The position numbers and the translations under genes were made by a program. Of a stretch of DNA of 64,000 bases, positions 16,470-25,313 are shown piece after piece; the first letter of the stretch is position 1, and each line of letters begins with the position of its first letter. A model generated the notes under the pieces. The model saw only the letters and a program-made list of their open reading frames with translations. It was not told the DNA's origin and made no database searches. The stretch is from Collinsella aerofaciens (GTDB taxonomy: Bacteria; Actinomycetota; Coriobacteriia; Coriobacteriales; Coriobacteriaceae). The stretch spans positions 124,001 through 188,000 of the forward strand of contig NZ_JAQLFL010000002.1 of NCBI RefSeq assembly GCF_028206995.1, read 5' to 3'.

Positions 16470-17444
16470 ATGGCAATCAAGAAGCTGATCCTTGATCTGG
16501 ATATGGGAGTGGACGATGCGATGGCGCTGGCCTATGCCATCGCGAGCCCCGAGGTGGAGCTCGTGGGCATCACCACGTGCTTTGGCAACGTGCGCGTCGA
16601 GCAATCGGCGCACAATTGCCTGGCGGTGCTCGATCTGCTGGGTCGCCCCGAGGTTCCGGTGTACCTGGGTGCCGACCGTCCTCTGCAGGCGACTGAGCCC
16701 TATACGCCGCCGGCGTCCACCGCGCTCATTCACGGCAAGAACGGCATCGGCGGCGCGAGCGTGCCCGCGTCGCCCTACGAGCCGGTGGGGGCGACCTCGG
16801 CCGACGGCAACGCTGCGGTCGATTATCTGATCGATGCCGCGCGCACCTATGGTCCCGATCTGGTCTACGTAGCGACTGGCCCGCTCTCCAACCTGGCACT
16901 CGCCCTGGAGCGCGATGCGGCGGCGATGATGTCCATCGGCCGCGTGGTCGTGATGGGCGGCGCCCTTACCGTGCCCGGTAACGTGAGCGCGGGCGCCGAG
17001 GCCAATATGGCGAGCGACCCCGAGGCAGCCGACGCGGTGCTGCGCTCGGGCCGCAAGCTCACTATGGTGGGTCTGGATGTGACGCATCGCGTGGTGCTCA
17101 CGCGTCGCGACATTGCCGGTTGGACGGGCTCGGGCACCATGGCCGGTTGCGCGTTTGCGAGTATGGTGGAGCACTACATTGGCTCGTACGAGATGAACGC
17201 CCCCTACCTGGGTGGCTGCGCGCTGCACGATCCGCTGGCGGTTGCCGTGGCGATTGATCCCACGCTCGTGGGCGCGCTCGGCTGCAACCTGCGTGTTGAT
17301 CTGCTGGGCGAGTACCGCGGTCGCACCATCTGCGATGAGCGCCGTCTGTCCGACCCCGACAAGAGCGCACTCGTGGCGCTGACCGTCGACGCCCCGCGCT
17401 TCCTGTCCGAGTTCAAGGCGCGCATGGCCCGCGTTCTGGGCTAA
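16470..17444 (+). CDS. inosine-uridine type nucleoside hydrolase
   Basis: 324 residues. It begins KKLILDLDMGVDDAMAL, the D-x-D-x-G-x-D-D calcium and ribose-binding cluster of IU-type nucleoside hydrolases (residues 9-16). The VVVMGGA stretch and the late DPLAVAVAIDP (Asp calcium ligand) complete the site. It splits ribonucleosides into base and ribose. Which nucleosides is not clear; the last active-site His region (MVGLDVTHRV) resembles the rih enzymes but does not choose between purine and pyrimidine preference. Cotranscribed with ribokinase. Start has GGAGAAGCGGAG upstream. Confidence 0.88.
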   Translation: MAIKKLILDLDMGVDDAMALAYAIASPEVELVGITTCFGNVRVEQSAHNCLAVLDLLGRPEVPVYLGADRPLQATEPYTPPASTALIHGKNGIGGASVPASPYEPVGATSADGNAAVDYLIDAARTYGPDLVYVATGPLSNLALALERDAAAMMSIGRVVVMGGALTVPGNVSAGAEANMASDPEAADAVLRSGRKLTMVGLDVTHRVVLTRRDIAGWTGSGTMAGCAFASMVEHYIGSYEMNAPYLGGCALHDPLAVAVAIDPTLVGALGCNLRVDLLGEYRGRTICDERRLSDPDKSALVALTVDAPRFLSEFKARMARVLG

Positions 17445-17455
17445 GTTGTCTTTTT

Positions 17456-17522
17456 GGGACGGGGCTTTTTTGACTGGTATGATTGGTGCGACCATTCGAA
17501 CCAGCTAAAAGAGCCCCGTCCC
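17456..17522. repeat. hairpin with GGGACGGGGCT arms before luxS
   Basis: GGGACGGGGCT (17456-17466) and AGCCCCGTCCC (17512-17522) are perfect inverted repeats 45 bases apart. Each arm is flanked by TTTTTTGAC or AATTTGAC. The same string GTCAAAAAAGCCCCGTCCCA occurs at 63801, so this is a dispersed repeat. The left half may terminate the nucleoside-hydrolase gene. Confidence 0.6.
17475..17483 (+). promoter_or_regulatory. extended -10 promoter of luxS
   Basis: TGGTATGAT is an extended -10 box 65 bases before the luxS start, inside the loop of the surrounding inverted repeat. No clear -35. Confidence 0.4.
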
Positions 17523-17547
17523 AATTTGACTATCGAGAGGATCTGCC

Positions 17548-18036
17548 ATGGAGCGCATCGCGAGCTTTTCCGTTGACCATCTGCTGCTTGAGCCCGGCGT
17601 GTATGTGAGCCGCATCGACCGCGATCCGGCGACCGGCGCCGCCGTCACCACGTTTGACCTGCGCCTGACCACGCCCAACAAGGAGCCGGTCATGAACACG
17701 GCCGAGTGCCACACCATCGAGCACCTGGGCGCGACGTTCCTTCGCAATAATGCCGAGTGGTCGGGCCGCATTGTCTACTTTGGCCCCATGGGCTGCCGCA
17801 CGGGCTTTTACCTGGTTGTGTTTGGCGAGGTGACGAGCGAGGAGATCCTGCCGCTCGTGCGTGAGCTGTTCGAGTTTGTCGCCGGCTTTGAGGGCGATGT
17901 CCCCGGTGCCGCTCCCGAGGAGTGCGGTAACTACCTGGACCAGAACCTCCCCATGGCCAACTGGCTTGCGCGCCGCTACCTCGACCGCGACCTGGCCGAT
18001 ATCGACGAGAAGCACCTGCACTATCAGCAGGCGTAA
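17548..18036 (+). CDS. luxS: S-ribosylhomocysteine lyase
   Basis: 162 residues, full length. It converts S-ribosylhomocysteine to homocysteine and DPD, the precursor of autoinducer-2, in the activated methyl cycle. The metal ligands are present: HTIEH (about residues 54-58) and the Cys of PEECGNY (about residue 131). The substrate-shaping FGPMGCRTGFY contains the catalytic Cys. The start follows GAGAGG. It appears to be a single-gene unit with its own promoter and terminator; the Pfs nucleosidase partner is not in the window. Confidence 0.95.
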   Translation: MERIASFSVDHLLLEPGVYVSRIDRDPATGAAVTTFDLRLTTPNKEPVMNTAECHTIEHLGATFLRNNAEWSGRIVYFGPMGCRTGFYLVVFGEVTSEEILPLVRELFEFVAGFEGDVPGAAPEECGNYLDQNLPMANWLARRYLDRDLADIDEKHLHYQQA

Positions 18037-18065
18037 GGGCTTTATCGCCCAAAACGCGCGCATTG

Positions 18066-18096
18066 GGCGCCTTCGCTTATGCGGGGGTGCCTTTTT
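18066..18096 (+). terminator. rho-independent terminator of luxS
   Basis: GGCGCCTTCGC (18066-18076) pairs with 18081-18091 through 11 pairs, three of them G-U, loop TTAT, then five T. Confidence 0.7.
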
Positions 18097-18117
18097 GCTG
18101 AGTGGTCGGGACGAGTG

Positions 18118-18146
18118 TTTAAAATCGCTTATGTTTGTTCTAGAAT
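18118..18146 (+). promoter_or_regulatory. promoter of the DUF4867 gene with repeated GAAC half-sites
   Basis: TTTAAA (18118-18123) and TAGAAT (18141-18146) have the ideal 17-base spacing. Around and after them are GTTTGTTC, CATAAACGAACA and GGAGCGAACATG, which share a G(T/C)TTGTTC-like half-site in both orientations and could bind a sugar-responsive repressor. The repressor is not identified. Confidence 0.5.
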
Positions 18147-18180
18147 GTTCATACTGTCACATAAACGAACAGGAGCGAAC

Positions 18181-18825
18181 ATGCATATCTACTCTGTCAA
18201 CGATCCCGAGTTCAAGTCCTATGGCAACGTTTGGGATAACGTTCCGTCCGAGCTTACGTCGCCCGTGCTCGAGGCGCTCTCTGCCACGCCCATTCCCGAG
18301 GGCAGCAAGTACGTTGCAAGTGCGCCGGAGCTCGAGGACGTCAAGGATGCCGACAAGCTTGGCTTTCTCATGTTTGGTGGCCGTCCCTTCCAGCTCGGCT
18401 GGTGCAACGGCCACAATACACGACTCAACTGCCTGGAGTATCACCGCGCGAGCGAATTCAACTTGGGCGCTCGCGACTTTATCCTGCTCGTGGCGCATCG
18501 CTGGGAGATCGAGGACGGCAAGCTCGACACCGCGTGCGTCAAGGCGTTTCGCGTGCCGGCGGGTACGGTCGTCGAAGTCTTCAACACCACGCTCCACTAC
18601 ACGCCGTGCATGGTCGACGACGGTGGCTTCCAGGTGATGGTGGCGCTGCCCGCCGGCACCAACGGCCCGCGCCCCGAGGCCGCGGCCGACATGCCTGCGG
18701 CCGGCGACAGCTACTGCTACTGGAAGGCCGACAAGTGGGTCCTCTGCCATGCTGACAGCCCCAAGGCAGCCGAAGGCGGCTACGTTGGCCTCATCGGCAA
18801 AAATCTCGACATCACCGTGGACTAG
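18181..18825 (+). CDS. DUF4867 cupin-like protein
   Basis: 214 residues, cytoplasmic. The sequence follows the DUF4867 family: an N-terminal IYSVNDPEFK, GGRPFQLGWCNG, then a beta-rich core with FRVPAGTVVEVF and TLHYTPC that looks like a cupin barrel (about residues 75-160). The His and Cys residues of TLHYTPC are candidate metal ligands. Members occur near sugar catabolic genes and may be sugar isomerase-like; the reaction is unknown to me. The ATG at 18181 sits after AGGAG; an in-frame start at 18079 is far upstream of the promoter and is rejected. Confidence 0.75.
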   Translation: MHIYSVNDPEFKSYGNVWDNVPSELTSPVLEALSATPIPEGSKYVASAPELEDVKDADKLGFLMFGGRPFQLGWCNGHNTRLNCLEYHRASEFNLGARDFILLVAHRWEIEDGKLDTACVKAFRVPAGTVVEVFNTTLHYTPCMVDDGGFQVMVALPAGTNGPRPEAAADMPAAGDSYCYWKADKWVLCHADSPKAAEGGYVGLIGKNLDITVD

Positions 18826-18830
18826 CGCAT

Positions 18831-18881
18831 CGCCCCAAACCACCACAAAGGTGCCTGTCTCCTTTGCGGTGGTTTGGGGCG
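18831..18881. repeat. palindromic repeat R2, copy 1
   Basis: 21-base arms (18831-18851 and 18861-18881) match at 20 positions; the conserved inner part is ACCACCACAAAGG-TGCCTGTCT-CCTTTG. Same family at 32338, 58711, 59579 and 60384. It may end transcription of the DUF4867 gene. Confidence 0.75.
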
Positions 18882-18994
18882 GGCGGATATCGGGAAGTGC
18901 CAGACGGGGGAGGCTGCCGGGCGCCTTGCCGTCTGCGGATTTTGGGACATGCGGCCCGCTTTTTCGACCCATCTGTCGGTACACTAAAAGCACT

Positions 18995-20878
18995 ATGGGT
19001 ACCCGCGAGCGACATATCGGCCACGCGGCCGCCCGATCCGCACCCGTGGCGGATCCCAGGGGCGGCAGGCTCCTCGCCATGCCGCGATTCCTTGTTGGCA
19101 TAACACATCAGGTGTACCGTTACCGCGTCTTTGCTATCGCCGGCGCCATCACCGCGCTGTTCCTCATGCTTTTGGCAGTCTTGCCGGCGCTGTTCGCCTT
19201 CGACCCCAAGCTTTCCAACGCCGTGCCCGCCTATGGCGAGGTGTCCGAAGAGGTCGTGGATGCGCTCGTCCATTCGAGCTCTCTCCCGCTGCTTGTTGCC
19301 GCAATTGCATTTTCGATCTGGGGCGTATCGGTCTATCTGCGCTGTTTGGACTATGTGTTGCGCCGCCGCCTTGTTGCCGTCGCCACCATCTGCGCCCTGT
19401 GGATGATTGAGGTCATTCTCAAGTACAAGTCGTTCACGCCGGTCTATGCCACCGTGCTGTGGTACCTGTACTACGTGCCCATGACGCTCATTCCGCTGCT
19501 CTACCAGTTGTGTGGTCTGCGCCTTGCGGGCCTGGAGCAACACCGCCTGGGTCGCCGCTACCGTGCTGCGCTGTGGCTTGTGGCCATCCTGCTTATCGGA
19601 TTTGTGCTCACCAACGATTTTCACCAGCAGGTCTTCCACTTTGACCGTACAAGCGACATCTGGAGCAACGATTACACGTACGGCTGGGGTTATTTCGCCG
19701 TCCTCGTGTGGACAGCCTTTGACTTCGTGGCCTTTTTTATTCTGGTTGGTCGGTCCTCGTCCTTTCGCATCCAACGTTTTTCAGGCACGGCGGCGCTCGT
19801 GCTGCTGGGTGGCGCTTTCTTTGCCATCTCATATGCTCTGCGTGTGCCCTGGGCATGGAGGCTCAACTTTTCGCTCGTCTATTGCGTCTTGTGCGTGGTG
19901 GCGATGGAAATCTGTCTCGATTGCGGTGTCATTCCGTCGTATCACGGCATCGCCGGCATCTTCGACACCTTGCCGCTTGACCTCAAAGTTCTAACGCGCG
20001 ACCTGCAGGAAGTCTATGCCACGCCGGTGTCAAAGCCAATCCCAGAGGGCGTGTGCGAGGAGTTGCGAGTTCAGGAGCACGGGCGTGCCCATGCCTTTGC
20101 TGTGGCGTCCGATCCCGACGTAATGTACCGTGCCTTCCCGCTGCTGGGCGGATCGGCCCTGCTTGCCCAAGACGTGTCGGACCTCAACGAGCTTAACCGT
20201 GAACTGGCACACCGTCGCATGGAGCTGCAGCGTCAAAACGAGCTGCTCGCTGCCGACTACGACCTTAAGACGCACCTGGCAGATCAAGAGGCCGAGACCT
20301 TGCTGGTCCAAGACGTGGACCAGGCGCTTGCCCGCGCGCTCGAAGGGATGTACGACCTGCTGAGTTCGCTGCCGCCGTTGACCGACGAAGCGTCTTCGCA
20401 CGAGCGTTACCGCATGCTGCAGCGCGCCAAGATGCTCGTTGCCTATTGCAAGCGCAAAGGGTCGCTCACGTTGGCACAGCACGGGGAGAGCGGTTTTGAC
20501 CGCGACCGTATTCAGCTCATTGCCAACGAGCTCGCAAGCGACCTGCGCACCATCGATATCGATTGCGCCTCGATTATCGCCATACGGCGCCCGATGCACG
20601 CCAGTACGGTAAGCGCCCTGTACGACTGCGTGTATGACTTTGCGTTTTTTGCCTACACCACCGACCATCCGGCACTTATGTATCACTTGGGCGACCATGA
20701 CCGATGCAGTGTCGAGCTGCGCGCCACGCTTTTTTCCAACGATGATGCAGATCTTTCGCAGACGCCCGCTGCGCAAGAGCTCGAAAGCGCTCTGCAAGGG
20801 CGCAACGTGGCATACCGCCTTGAGGGCGAGCCCGGCCAGCTGCGCATGATCGTCTTGATGCCGAGGGCGGGTGAGTGA
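18995..20878 (+). CDS. multi-pass membrane sensor without a clear kinase domain
   Basis: About 627 residues. The N-terminal third has about seven to eight membrane helices (residues 45-310) like the 7TM sensor region of some histidine kinases. A coiled coil (about 395-450, RELAHRRMELQRQNELLAADY) follows. The C-terminal region (450-627) has no H-box and no N or G boxes of a GHKL ATPase, so it cannot act as a kinase by itself. Its stop overlaps the start of the next gene (GTGA), a real histidine kinase, so the two probably work as one receptor complex. I start at ATG 18995; a TACACT lies 10 bases before it, so the message may be leaderless. ATG 19080 is an alternative. Confidence 0.6.
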   Translation: MGTRERHIGHAAARSAPVADPRGGRLLAMPRFLVGITHQVYRYRVFAIAGAITALFLMLLAVLPALFAFDPKLSNAVPAYGEVSEEVVDALVHSSSLPLLVAAIAFSIWGVSVYLRCLDYVLRRRLVAVATICALWMIEVILKYKSFTPVYATVLWYLYYVPMTLIPLLYQLCGLRLAGLEQHRLGRRYRAALWLVAILLIGFVLTNDFHQQVFHFDRTSDIWSNDYTYGWGYFAVLVWTAFDFVAFFILVGRSSSFRIQRFSGTAALVLLGGAFFAISYALRVPWAWRLNFSLVYCVLCVVAMEICLDCGVIPSYHGIAGIFDTLPLDLKVLTRDLQEVYATPVSKPIPEGVCEELRVQEHGRAHAFAVASDPDVMYRAFPLLGGSALLAQDVSDLNELNRELAHRRMELQRQNELLAADYDLKTHLADQEAETLLVQDVDQALARALEGMYDLLSSLPPLTDEASSHERYRMLQRAKMLVAYCKRKGSLTLAQHGESGFDRDRIQLIANELASDLRTIDIDCASIIAIRRPMHASTVSALYDCVYDFAFFAYTTDHPALMYHLGDHDRCSVELRATLFSNDDADLSQTPAAQELESALQGRNVAYRLEGEPGQLRMIVLMPRAGE

Positions 20879-22374
20879 CGATGCAGATTTCGCTCATCCT
20901 TCCCCAAATCGTTGCGCTCGATGTTGTCTTTGCCCTGGCTGCGTGTCTGCAGACGATCCACGTCCAGCTCATTTCATCGCGCCGCTCGTCCTATAACCGT
21001 AAGGTGATTTGTGCCTACGAGGCGAGCCTTGTGCTTCACCTAGTTATTTCGGCGCTCATCTTGTTCGCGTCGTCTGGCTCATATCTGGTGGCGCCGCTTG
21101 ACGTTTGCGCCAGGGCAATGGGCGGAGCGCTGTGGCTCAATGCCGTGATCTTTGCCTACGGCGTGGTGCTTATGGTGCGCTATCGTCGCCCCGTCATGCT
21201 GGTCGAGCTGCTGCTTGTTGTCACCGTTACACCGCCGGTGGTTTTTGCCATGGGCTCGGCGTGGACCGTTGTCCTTATCGCAGAGGGAGCGTTCTTCCTG
21301 TTCCGTTCCATCGCGGCGCTCTTGATGGATGTCCGCAACCGCCAGGAGGATATCACCATGTTCTCGACGATCGAGACCATCAACGTGATTCCCGTGGGCA
21401 TCCTGTATCTGGACCCGAGGGGCCGTCCGCTGCTCATGAACCGCTGCATGCGCAAAAACCTGGTGGAGCTTCATATGCCCACCGACCTAGGCGATATGAG
21501 CGGTACATGGAACGACCTGCGCAAACTCAGCATGCAAATGCCCGAAAGCAGCAGGAACCGTGTGCGGATTAATCTGGACCGCTTTGGTGAGGCGCGCGTT
21601 GTGGTCGAGGTTTCTCCCGCCGAGATTCGCTTGTTTGTGCACGATGACGTTATGGTTTCGGGCCGCCTCTTCGAGCGCATTATCGGTCTGGATGTAACAG
21701 AGTATGCGCATGCCCATGATCGCCTAGCGCAAGCCAACCACCTGCTTGAGCTTGCGGGCCAAGAGCTCCAAGCCCAGATCGAAGAAGTCAAAAAAGTTGC
21801 TGACAATGCGGCCTATCTGCGTATGCGCGCTCGCGTGCACGACGTGATCGGGCAGCGCCTGTCCATTCTCCATCGTTATCTGGAGGAAGGGCGCCTGGAT
21901 GACGAGTCACTCGAGCAGATCGACCCGCTGCTGCGCTCAATCGCTGCCGATCTGCGCAGCGGGGGCGACACCGAACCGGCAGAGCAATTGGGCGATATCG
22001 TCCATGCCTTTGGCCTGGTGAGCGTGCAGATCGATGTGGAGGGCGAGCTGCCAAACGACGCGCGTGTCGCCGTCGCATTTTTGCAGATCATTCGCGAGGC
22101 CTCGACCAATGCCACCAAGCATGCGCAGGCGCATCGGGTCCATGTACGCCTGTGGCAGGAGGGGACGGATGCTGACGCCGTCGCGCGCATGACGATTTCT
22201 AACGACGGGTCCCCGGCCCCCGTATCGTATCGCGAGGGAACGGGTATCCCAGGTATGAGGCATGTCGCGCAAGATCTGGGTGGCAGCCTGGAGGTCCACG
22301 CCGCCCCGCCCTTTACGCTTGCGGTATCCATTCCGCTTAACGCCAGCGACACGTCCCAAAGGAGAAGCTCATGA
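20875..22374 (+). CDS. sensor histidine kinase, NarL-partner type
   Basis: 499 residues. About five to six membrane helices (10-155), a PAS-like region (about 160-285), then a dimerisation helix with RVHDVIGQRLS (phospho-His near residue 323) and an ATPase domain with N-box EASTNATKHAQ and G-box GTGIPGMRHVAQDLGG. The RxHDxxGQRLS box is typical of kinases paired with LuxR-type regulators, and such a gene follows, overlapping by four bases (ATGA). GTG 20875 overlaps the previous stop; ATG 20881 is a possible alternative start. Confidence 0.85.
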   Translation: MTMQISLILPQIVALDVVFALAACLQTIHVQLISSRRSSYNRKVICAYEASLVLHLVISALILFASSGSYLVAPLDVCARAMGGALWLNAVIFAYGVVLMVRYRRPVMLVELLLVVTVTPPVVFAMGSAWTVVLIAEGAFFLFRSIAALLMDVRNRQEDITMFSTIETINVIPVGILYLDPRGRPLLMNRCMRKNLVELHMPTDLGDMSGTWNDLRKLSMQMPESSRNRVRINLDRFGEARVVVEVSPAEIRLFVHDDVMVSGRLFERIIGLDVTEYAHAHDRLAQANHLLELAGQELQAQIEEVKKVADNAAYLRMRARVHDVIGQRLSILHRYLEEGRLDDESLEQIDPLLRSIAADLRSGGDTEPAEQLGDIVHAFGLVSVQIDVEGELPNDARVAVAFLQIIREASTNATKHAQAHRVHVRLWQEGTDADAVARMTISNDGSPAPVSYREGTGIPGMRHVAQDLGGSLEVHAAPPFTLAVSIPLNASDTSQRRSS

Positions 22375-22992
22375 TCCGCGTGTTAATTGTCGAAGATCAG
22401 GCCATCCTGCGCGAGAGCCTGGCGCGCTCCGTTGGCGACCAGCCCGATATGACCGTCGTCGCCGCGATCGCTGACGCTTCCGAGGCCTTGGGTGTCGCGC
22501 TCAGGGAGCGCCCTGACATGATACTGATGGGACGTGTGCACCGAACACGATTCAAACGGCATCGTGGCGGCGGCGCGCATCAAGGAGCAACTGCCCGAGT
22601 GTCGCATCATTATCATGACCGGCATGCCCGAGATCACCTTTGTCGATCAGGCCCGCGAGGCGGGCGTCGACAGCTTTGTGTACAAGAACGTCGGTATCGA
22701 CGAGCTGTTCGCCGTGATGCGCTCCACGCTGGCGGGCTACTGCACGTTTCCCAAGCCGCCCGAGAGCATTTTTTCGGGCACGGCAGCCCTCGACGATGTT
22801 GAGCTGTCGATTTTGCGCCTTGCCTGCGAGGGCAAAAGTCGCCGCGAGATCGCGGCCGAGCTGTTTATGAGCGAGGGCACCATCAAACGCCGCATCTCGG
22901 AGATTCTCAATAAGACCGGCTACGACAACATCATGCGCTTGGCCGTGCGCGCAGTAACGGAGGGCAGCATCGTTCCCAACATGGAGCGCTAG
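22371..22992 (+). pseudogene. NarL/LuxR response regulator interrupted by a +1 frameshift
   Basis: Two frames together give one regulator. Frame 1 from ATG 22371 encodes a receiver start, VLIVEDQAILRESLAR to RPDMILM, then runs into nonsense. Frame 2 continues with VCTEHDSNGIVAAARI, the rest of the receiver (IIMTG, the K of FVYKN) and a LuxR helix-turn-helix (LACEGKSRREIAAELFMSEG). Removing one G from GGG at 22529-22531 restores ILMDVCTEHDS, including the phospho-accepting Asp, exactly at the break. The gene overlaps the kinase stop by four bases. Either the base is an error or the regulator is dead. Total length after correction is about 206 residues, normal for the family. Confidence 0.85.
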
Positions 22993-23019
22993 CGCTCGTT
23001 ACGCATCGGCATAAAGCGG

Positions 23020-23050
23020 CGGGGCCGCAGGATCAACTCCTGCGGCCCCG
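23020..23050. terminator. strong hairpin between convergent genes
   Basis: CGGGGCCGCAGGA (23020-23032) pairs perfectly with 23038-23050, loop TCAAC. No T-run on either side; it separates the convergent two-component and lipoprotein units. Confidence 0.6.
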
Positions 23051-23100
23051 TCTGGTGTGCGCGGATGTGTCCGCCAATCCGCGGCTATCGGTGTCTGCCG

Positions 23101-23943
23101 TTACGCGATGGTTGCGCTGTAAGAGGCGACGTCCTCGTAGGAATCGGTCAGGTAGGCGTCGATGCCGATGGTCGTATTGACGAGGTCGTCAAGGCTGTCG
23201 AGCGTGCCGTTCGAGAACGTGAATTCCTCGGTGGCGCTGGTGCCGGGCATCAGGTTAGCCGAGAACCAGGGTTCCTTCATAGTGCCGTTGACGTTGGTCT
23301 TGCCGGAAGGAGCGTAGAAGGTCAGGTCCTTGTCGCTCTTGTTGGTGATGTTGACGACAAAGCCGATGTCGCCCCAGTCGTCCTTGAATTTCTCGGTGAT
23401 GGTGATGGTGCACAGATCGTCATCGGCGACGGTGACGGCGGGGGAGATTTCGACACTCTGGACGTCGTCGTCTTCGACGGCCTCATCGACCTCTTCTTCC
23501 TTCTCGGCCGCCTCGCGATCCTTCTTCACCGTGCCGGACAGATCCTTGTCGGACTTGGTGAAGATAAGCTTGTCGCCTTCCACCTCAAGGACGAGCTTGT
23601 CGTCCTTGAGCTTCAGGTCGTGCGACTCATCTTCGGCGGTGATCGTTACGGTGGTGGCGTCCTTGGCTTCCCATTTCAGGTCGGCGACCTCAAGGAACAT
23701 ATCGAGGGCGCCTGTGCCGTCCTCGTCGAGGATCAGGACGCAGTTGAGGCCCCACTCCTTGAGCATATCCATGTACTCATCGGTGAGCTCTTCGCCATCC
23801 AAGGTTCCACCCGAGTACTGCCAGCTGCCGACGAAGTTGGCCTTGGGGTCCTTGCCGCCGCCGCTGCAGCCCGTCAGGGCAAAGGCGAGCGCCAGGACGC
23901 ATGTCAGAAATGCGAGTACGGGCTTTTTGAACGTTGTCTTCAT
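23101..23943 (-). CDS. lipoprotein with DUF5067-like C-terminal part
   Basis: 280 residues. A lipoprotein signal (MKTTFKKP, hydrophobic run, LTGC lipobox with Cys near 25) sends it to the outer face of the membrane. A first beta-rich domain (30-150) looks like a lipocalin/META-type stability domain; a Lys/Glu/Asp-rich linker (150-175) leads to a second domain (about 175-280) with KDDWGDIGFVVNITNKSDKDL, the pattern of DUF5067/DUF4352 immunoglobulin-like domains that bind or scaffold partners. The ATG at 23943 is preceded by GGAGGA. It is last of four minus-strand genes and likely cotranscribed with the SPFH gene 80 bases upstream. Confidence 0.7.
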   Translation of the reverse strand: MKTTFKKPVLAFLTCVLALAFALTGCSGGGKDPKANFVGSWQYSGGTLDGEELTDEYMDMLKEWGLNCVLILDEDGTGALDMFLEVADLKWEAKDATTVTITAEDESHDLKLKDDKLVLEVEGDKLIFTKSDKDLSGTVKKDREAAEKEEEVDEAVEDDDVQSVEISPAVTVADDDLCTITITEKFKDDWGDIGFVVNITNKSDKDLTFYAPSGKTNVNGTMKEPWFSANLMPGTSATEEFTFSNGTLDSLDDLVNTTIGIDAYLTDSYEDVASYSATIA

Positions 23944-24023
23944 GGTGTCCTCCTTCATCGAACGAAACCCATAGAAGCAAATGCGGGGGTGGCGGATCCC
24001 CCGCCAATTACCAGATAGAGGGG

Positions 24024-25265
24024 CTAGGGCCGGGGCGTTCCGCAGTTGCTGCAGAACTTGCCGCCGTTTTCGCTGCCGCAGTTGGGGCAGAACCACTTTG
24101 CCGGTGCCGGGGCGGGTGCGGGACTGCCGCACTCGGAGCAGAACTTGCCGGTGTTGGTGGCGCCGCAGCTGCAAGTCCACGTGCCGGCCGCAGGTGCGGC
24201 GGCGGGAGCCGGTGCGGGGGCGGGAGCCGGAGCCGGCTGCGGGGCGGCCTGCTGCTGTGCCTGGCCGGCGGCGAACAGCTGGCTGGCGTTCATGCCGCCC
24301 ATGCCACCTGCCATGCCCATGCCCATAAAGCCTGCCATCGCGCCGTTGGGGTTGGCGGCTGCCGCGCGCATCGCATCGCTCTGGGCGCTGGCGATGTTGG
24401 CTGCCGCCATGGTGGGATCGCGCATGACCGCTGCTTTCTGCAGGTCCTTGATCATCTGCTCGTCTTCTTGCGAGGCGGCGATGGAGTTGACGCCAAAGCT
24501 TACGATCTCAACGCCGCGCAGGTCACGCCAGTCGGCAGAGAGGACCTCGTTGAGCGCGCGGGCGAGCTCGGTGGTGTGGCCGGGGATGGCGCTGTAGCGG
24601 ATGCCCATCTCCGAGATCTTGGCAAAGGCGGGCTGCAGGGCGGTGAGCAGCTCGGACTTAAGCTGGCTGTCGATCTTGTCGCGCGTGTAGCTATCGGTCA
24701 CGTTGCCGCATACGTTGGTGTAGAACAGCAGCGGGTTGGTGATGCGGTACGAATACTCGCCGTTGCAGCGCACGGAGATGTCGACGTCCAGGCCAATGTT
24801 GTTATCGACCACGCGGAAGGGCACGGGCGAGGCGGTGCCGTACTTGTTGCCGATGATCTCCTTGGTGTTGATGAAGTAGACACGCTGGTCCTTGCCCGCG
24901 TCGCCGCCAAAGGTAAAGCGGCTGCCGATATTGGCGAAGGTCTCCTTGATGGAATCGCCCAGGTTGCCGCTAAAGACGCTCGGCTCGCTGCCGGTGTCAA
25001 AGACGAACTCACCGGGCTCCAGCGCGACTTCGATGATCTTGCCGTTTTGCACCACGAGCATGCCCTGGCCGTCGTTGACGGCGATGACCGAGCCGTTGGA
25101 GATGACGTTGTCCTCGCCGCGCGTGTTGGAGCTGCGGCCGCCGGTGCGCTTGCTGCCCTTGCAGGCCAAGACGTCAGCGGGCATCGATTCGCAGTAGATA
25201 AATTCCTTCCACTGGTCGGCCATGACGCCGCCGGCAGCACCCAATCCAGCTTTCAAGAGTCCCAT
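24024..25265 (-). CDS. SPFH-domain protein with two C-terminal zinc ribbons (YdjI-like)
   Basis: 413 residues. The first 300 residues match the SPFH/virion-core-like family of Bacillus YdjI, which lacks a membrane helix. A helical region with Met/Gly-rich repeats (300-335), a Pro/Ala linker, then two double-Cys ribbons: CSCGATNTGKFCSECG and CPNCGSENGGKFCSNCG. Ribbons of this type bind zinc and commonly serve for protein contacts. In Bacillus the ydj operon places this protein with PspA-like and zinc-ribbon membrane proteins in envelope-stress response. Good ribosome site (AGGAAG). Part of a minus-strand set with the next two genes. Confidence 0.82.
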   Translation of the reverse strand: MGLLKAGLGAAGGVMADQWKEFIYCESMPADVLACKGSKRTGGRSSNTRGEDNVISNGSVIAVNDGQGMLVVQNGKIIEVALEPGEFVFDTGSEPSVFSGNLGDSIKETFANIGSRFTFGGDAGKDQRVYFINTKEIIGNKYGTASPVPFRVVDNNIGLDVDISVRCNGEYSYRITNPLLFYTNVCGNVTDSYTRDKIDSQLKSELLTALQPAFAKISEMGIRYSAIPGHTTELARALNEVLSADWRDLRGVEIVSFGVNSIAASQEDEQMIKDLQKAAVMRDPTMAAANIASAQSDAMRAAAANPNGAMAGFMGMGMAGGMGGMNASQLFAAGQAQQQAAPQPAPAPAPAPAPAAAPAAGTWTCSCGATNTGKFCSECGSPAPAPAPAKWFCPNCGSENGGKFCSNCGTPRP

Positions 25266-25313
25266 GGTGATCTTCCTTTCTCGTCAAAGGCCGGGTGGTA
25301 TTGGTCAGGATGG

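Noticed and set aside
17445-17547. SAH or SAM riboswitch before luxS
   Set aside because: Only a simple dispersed inverted repeat is visible; no conserved riboswitch core.
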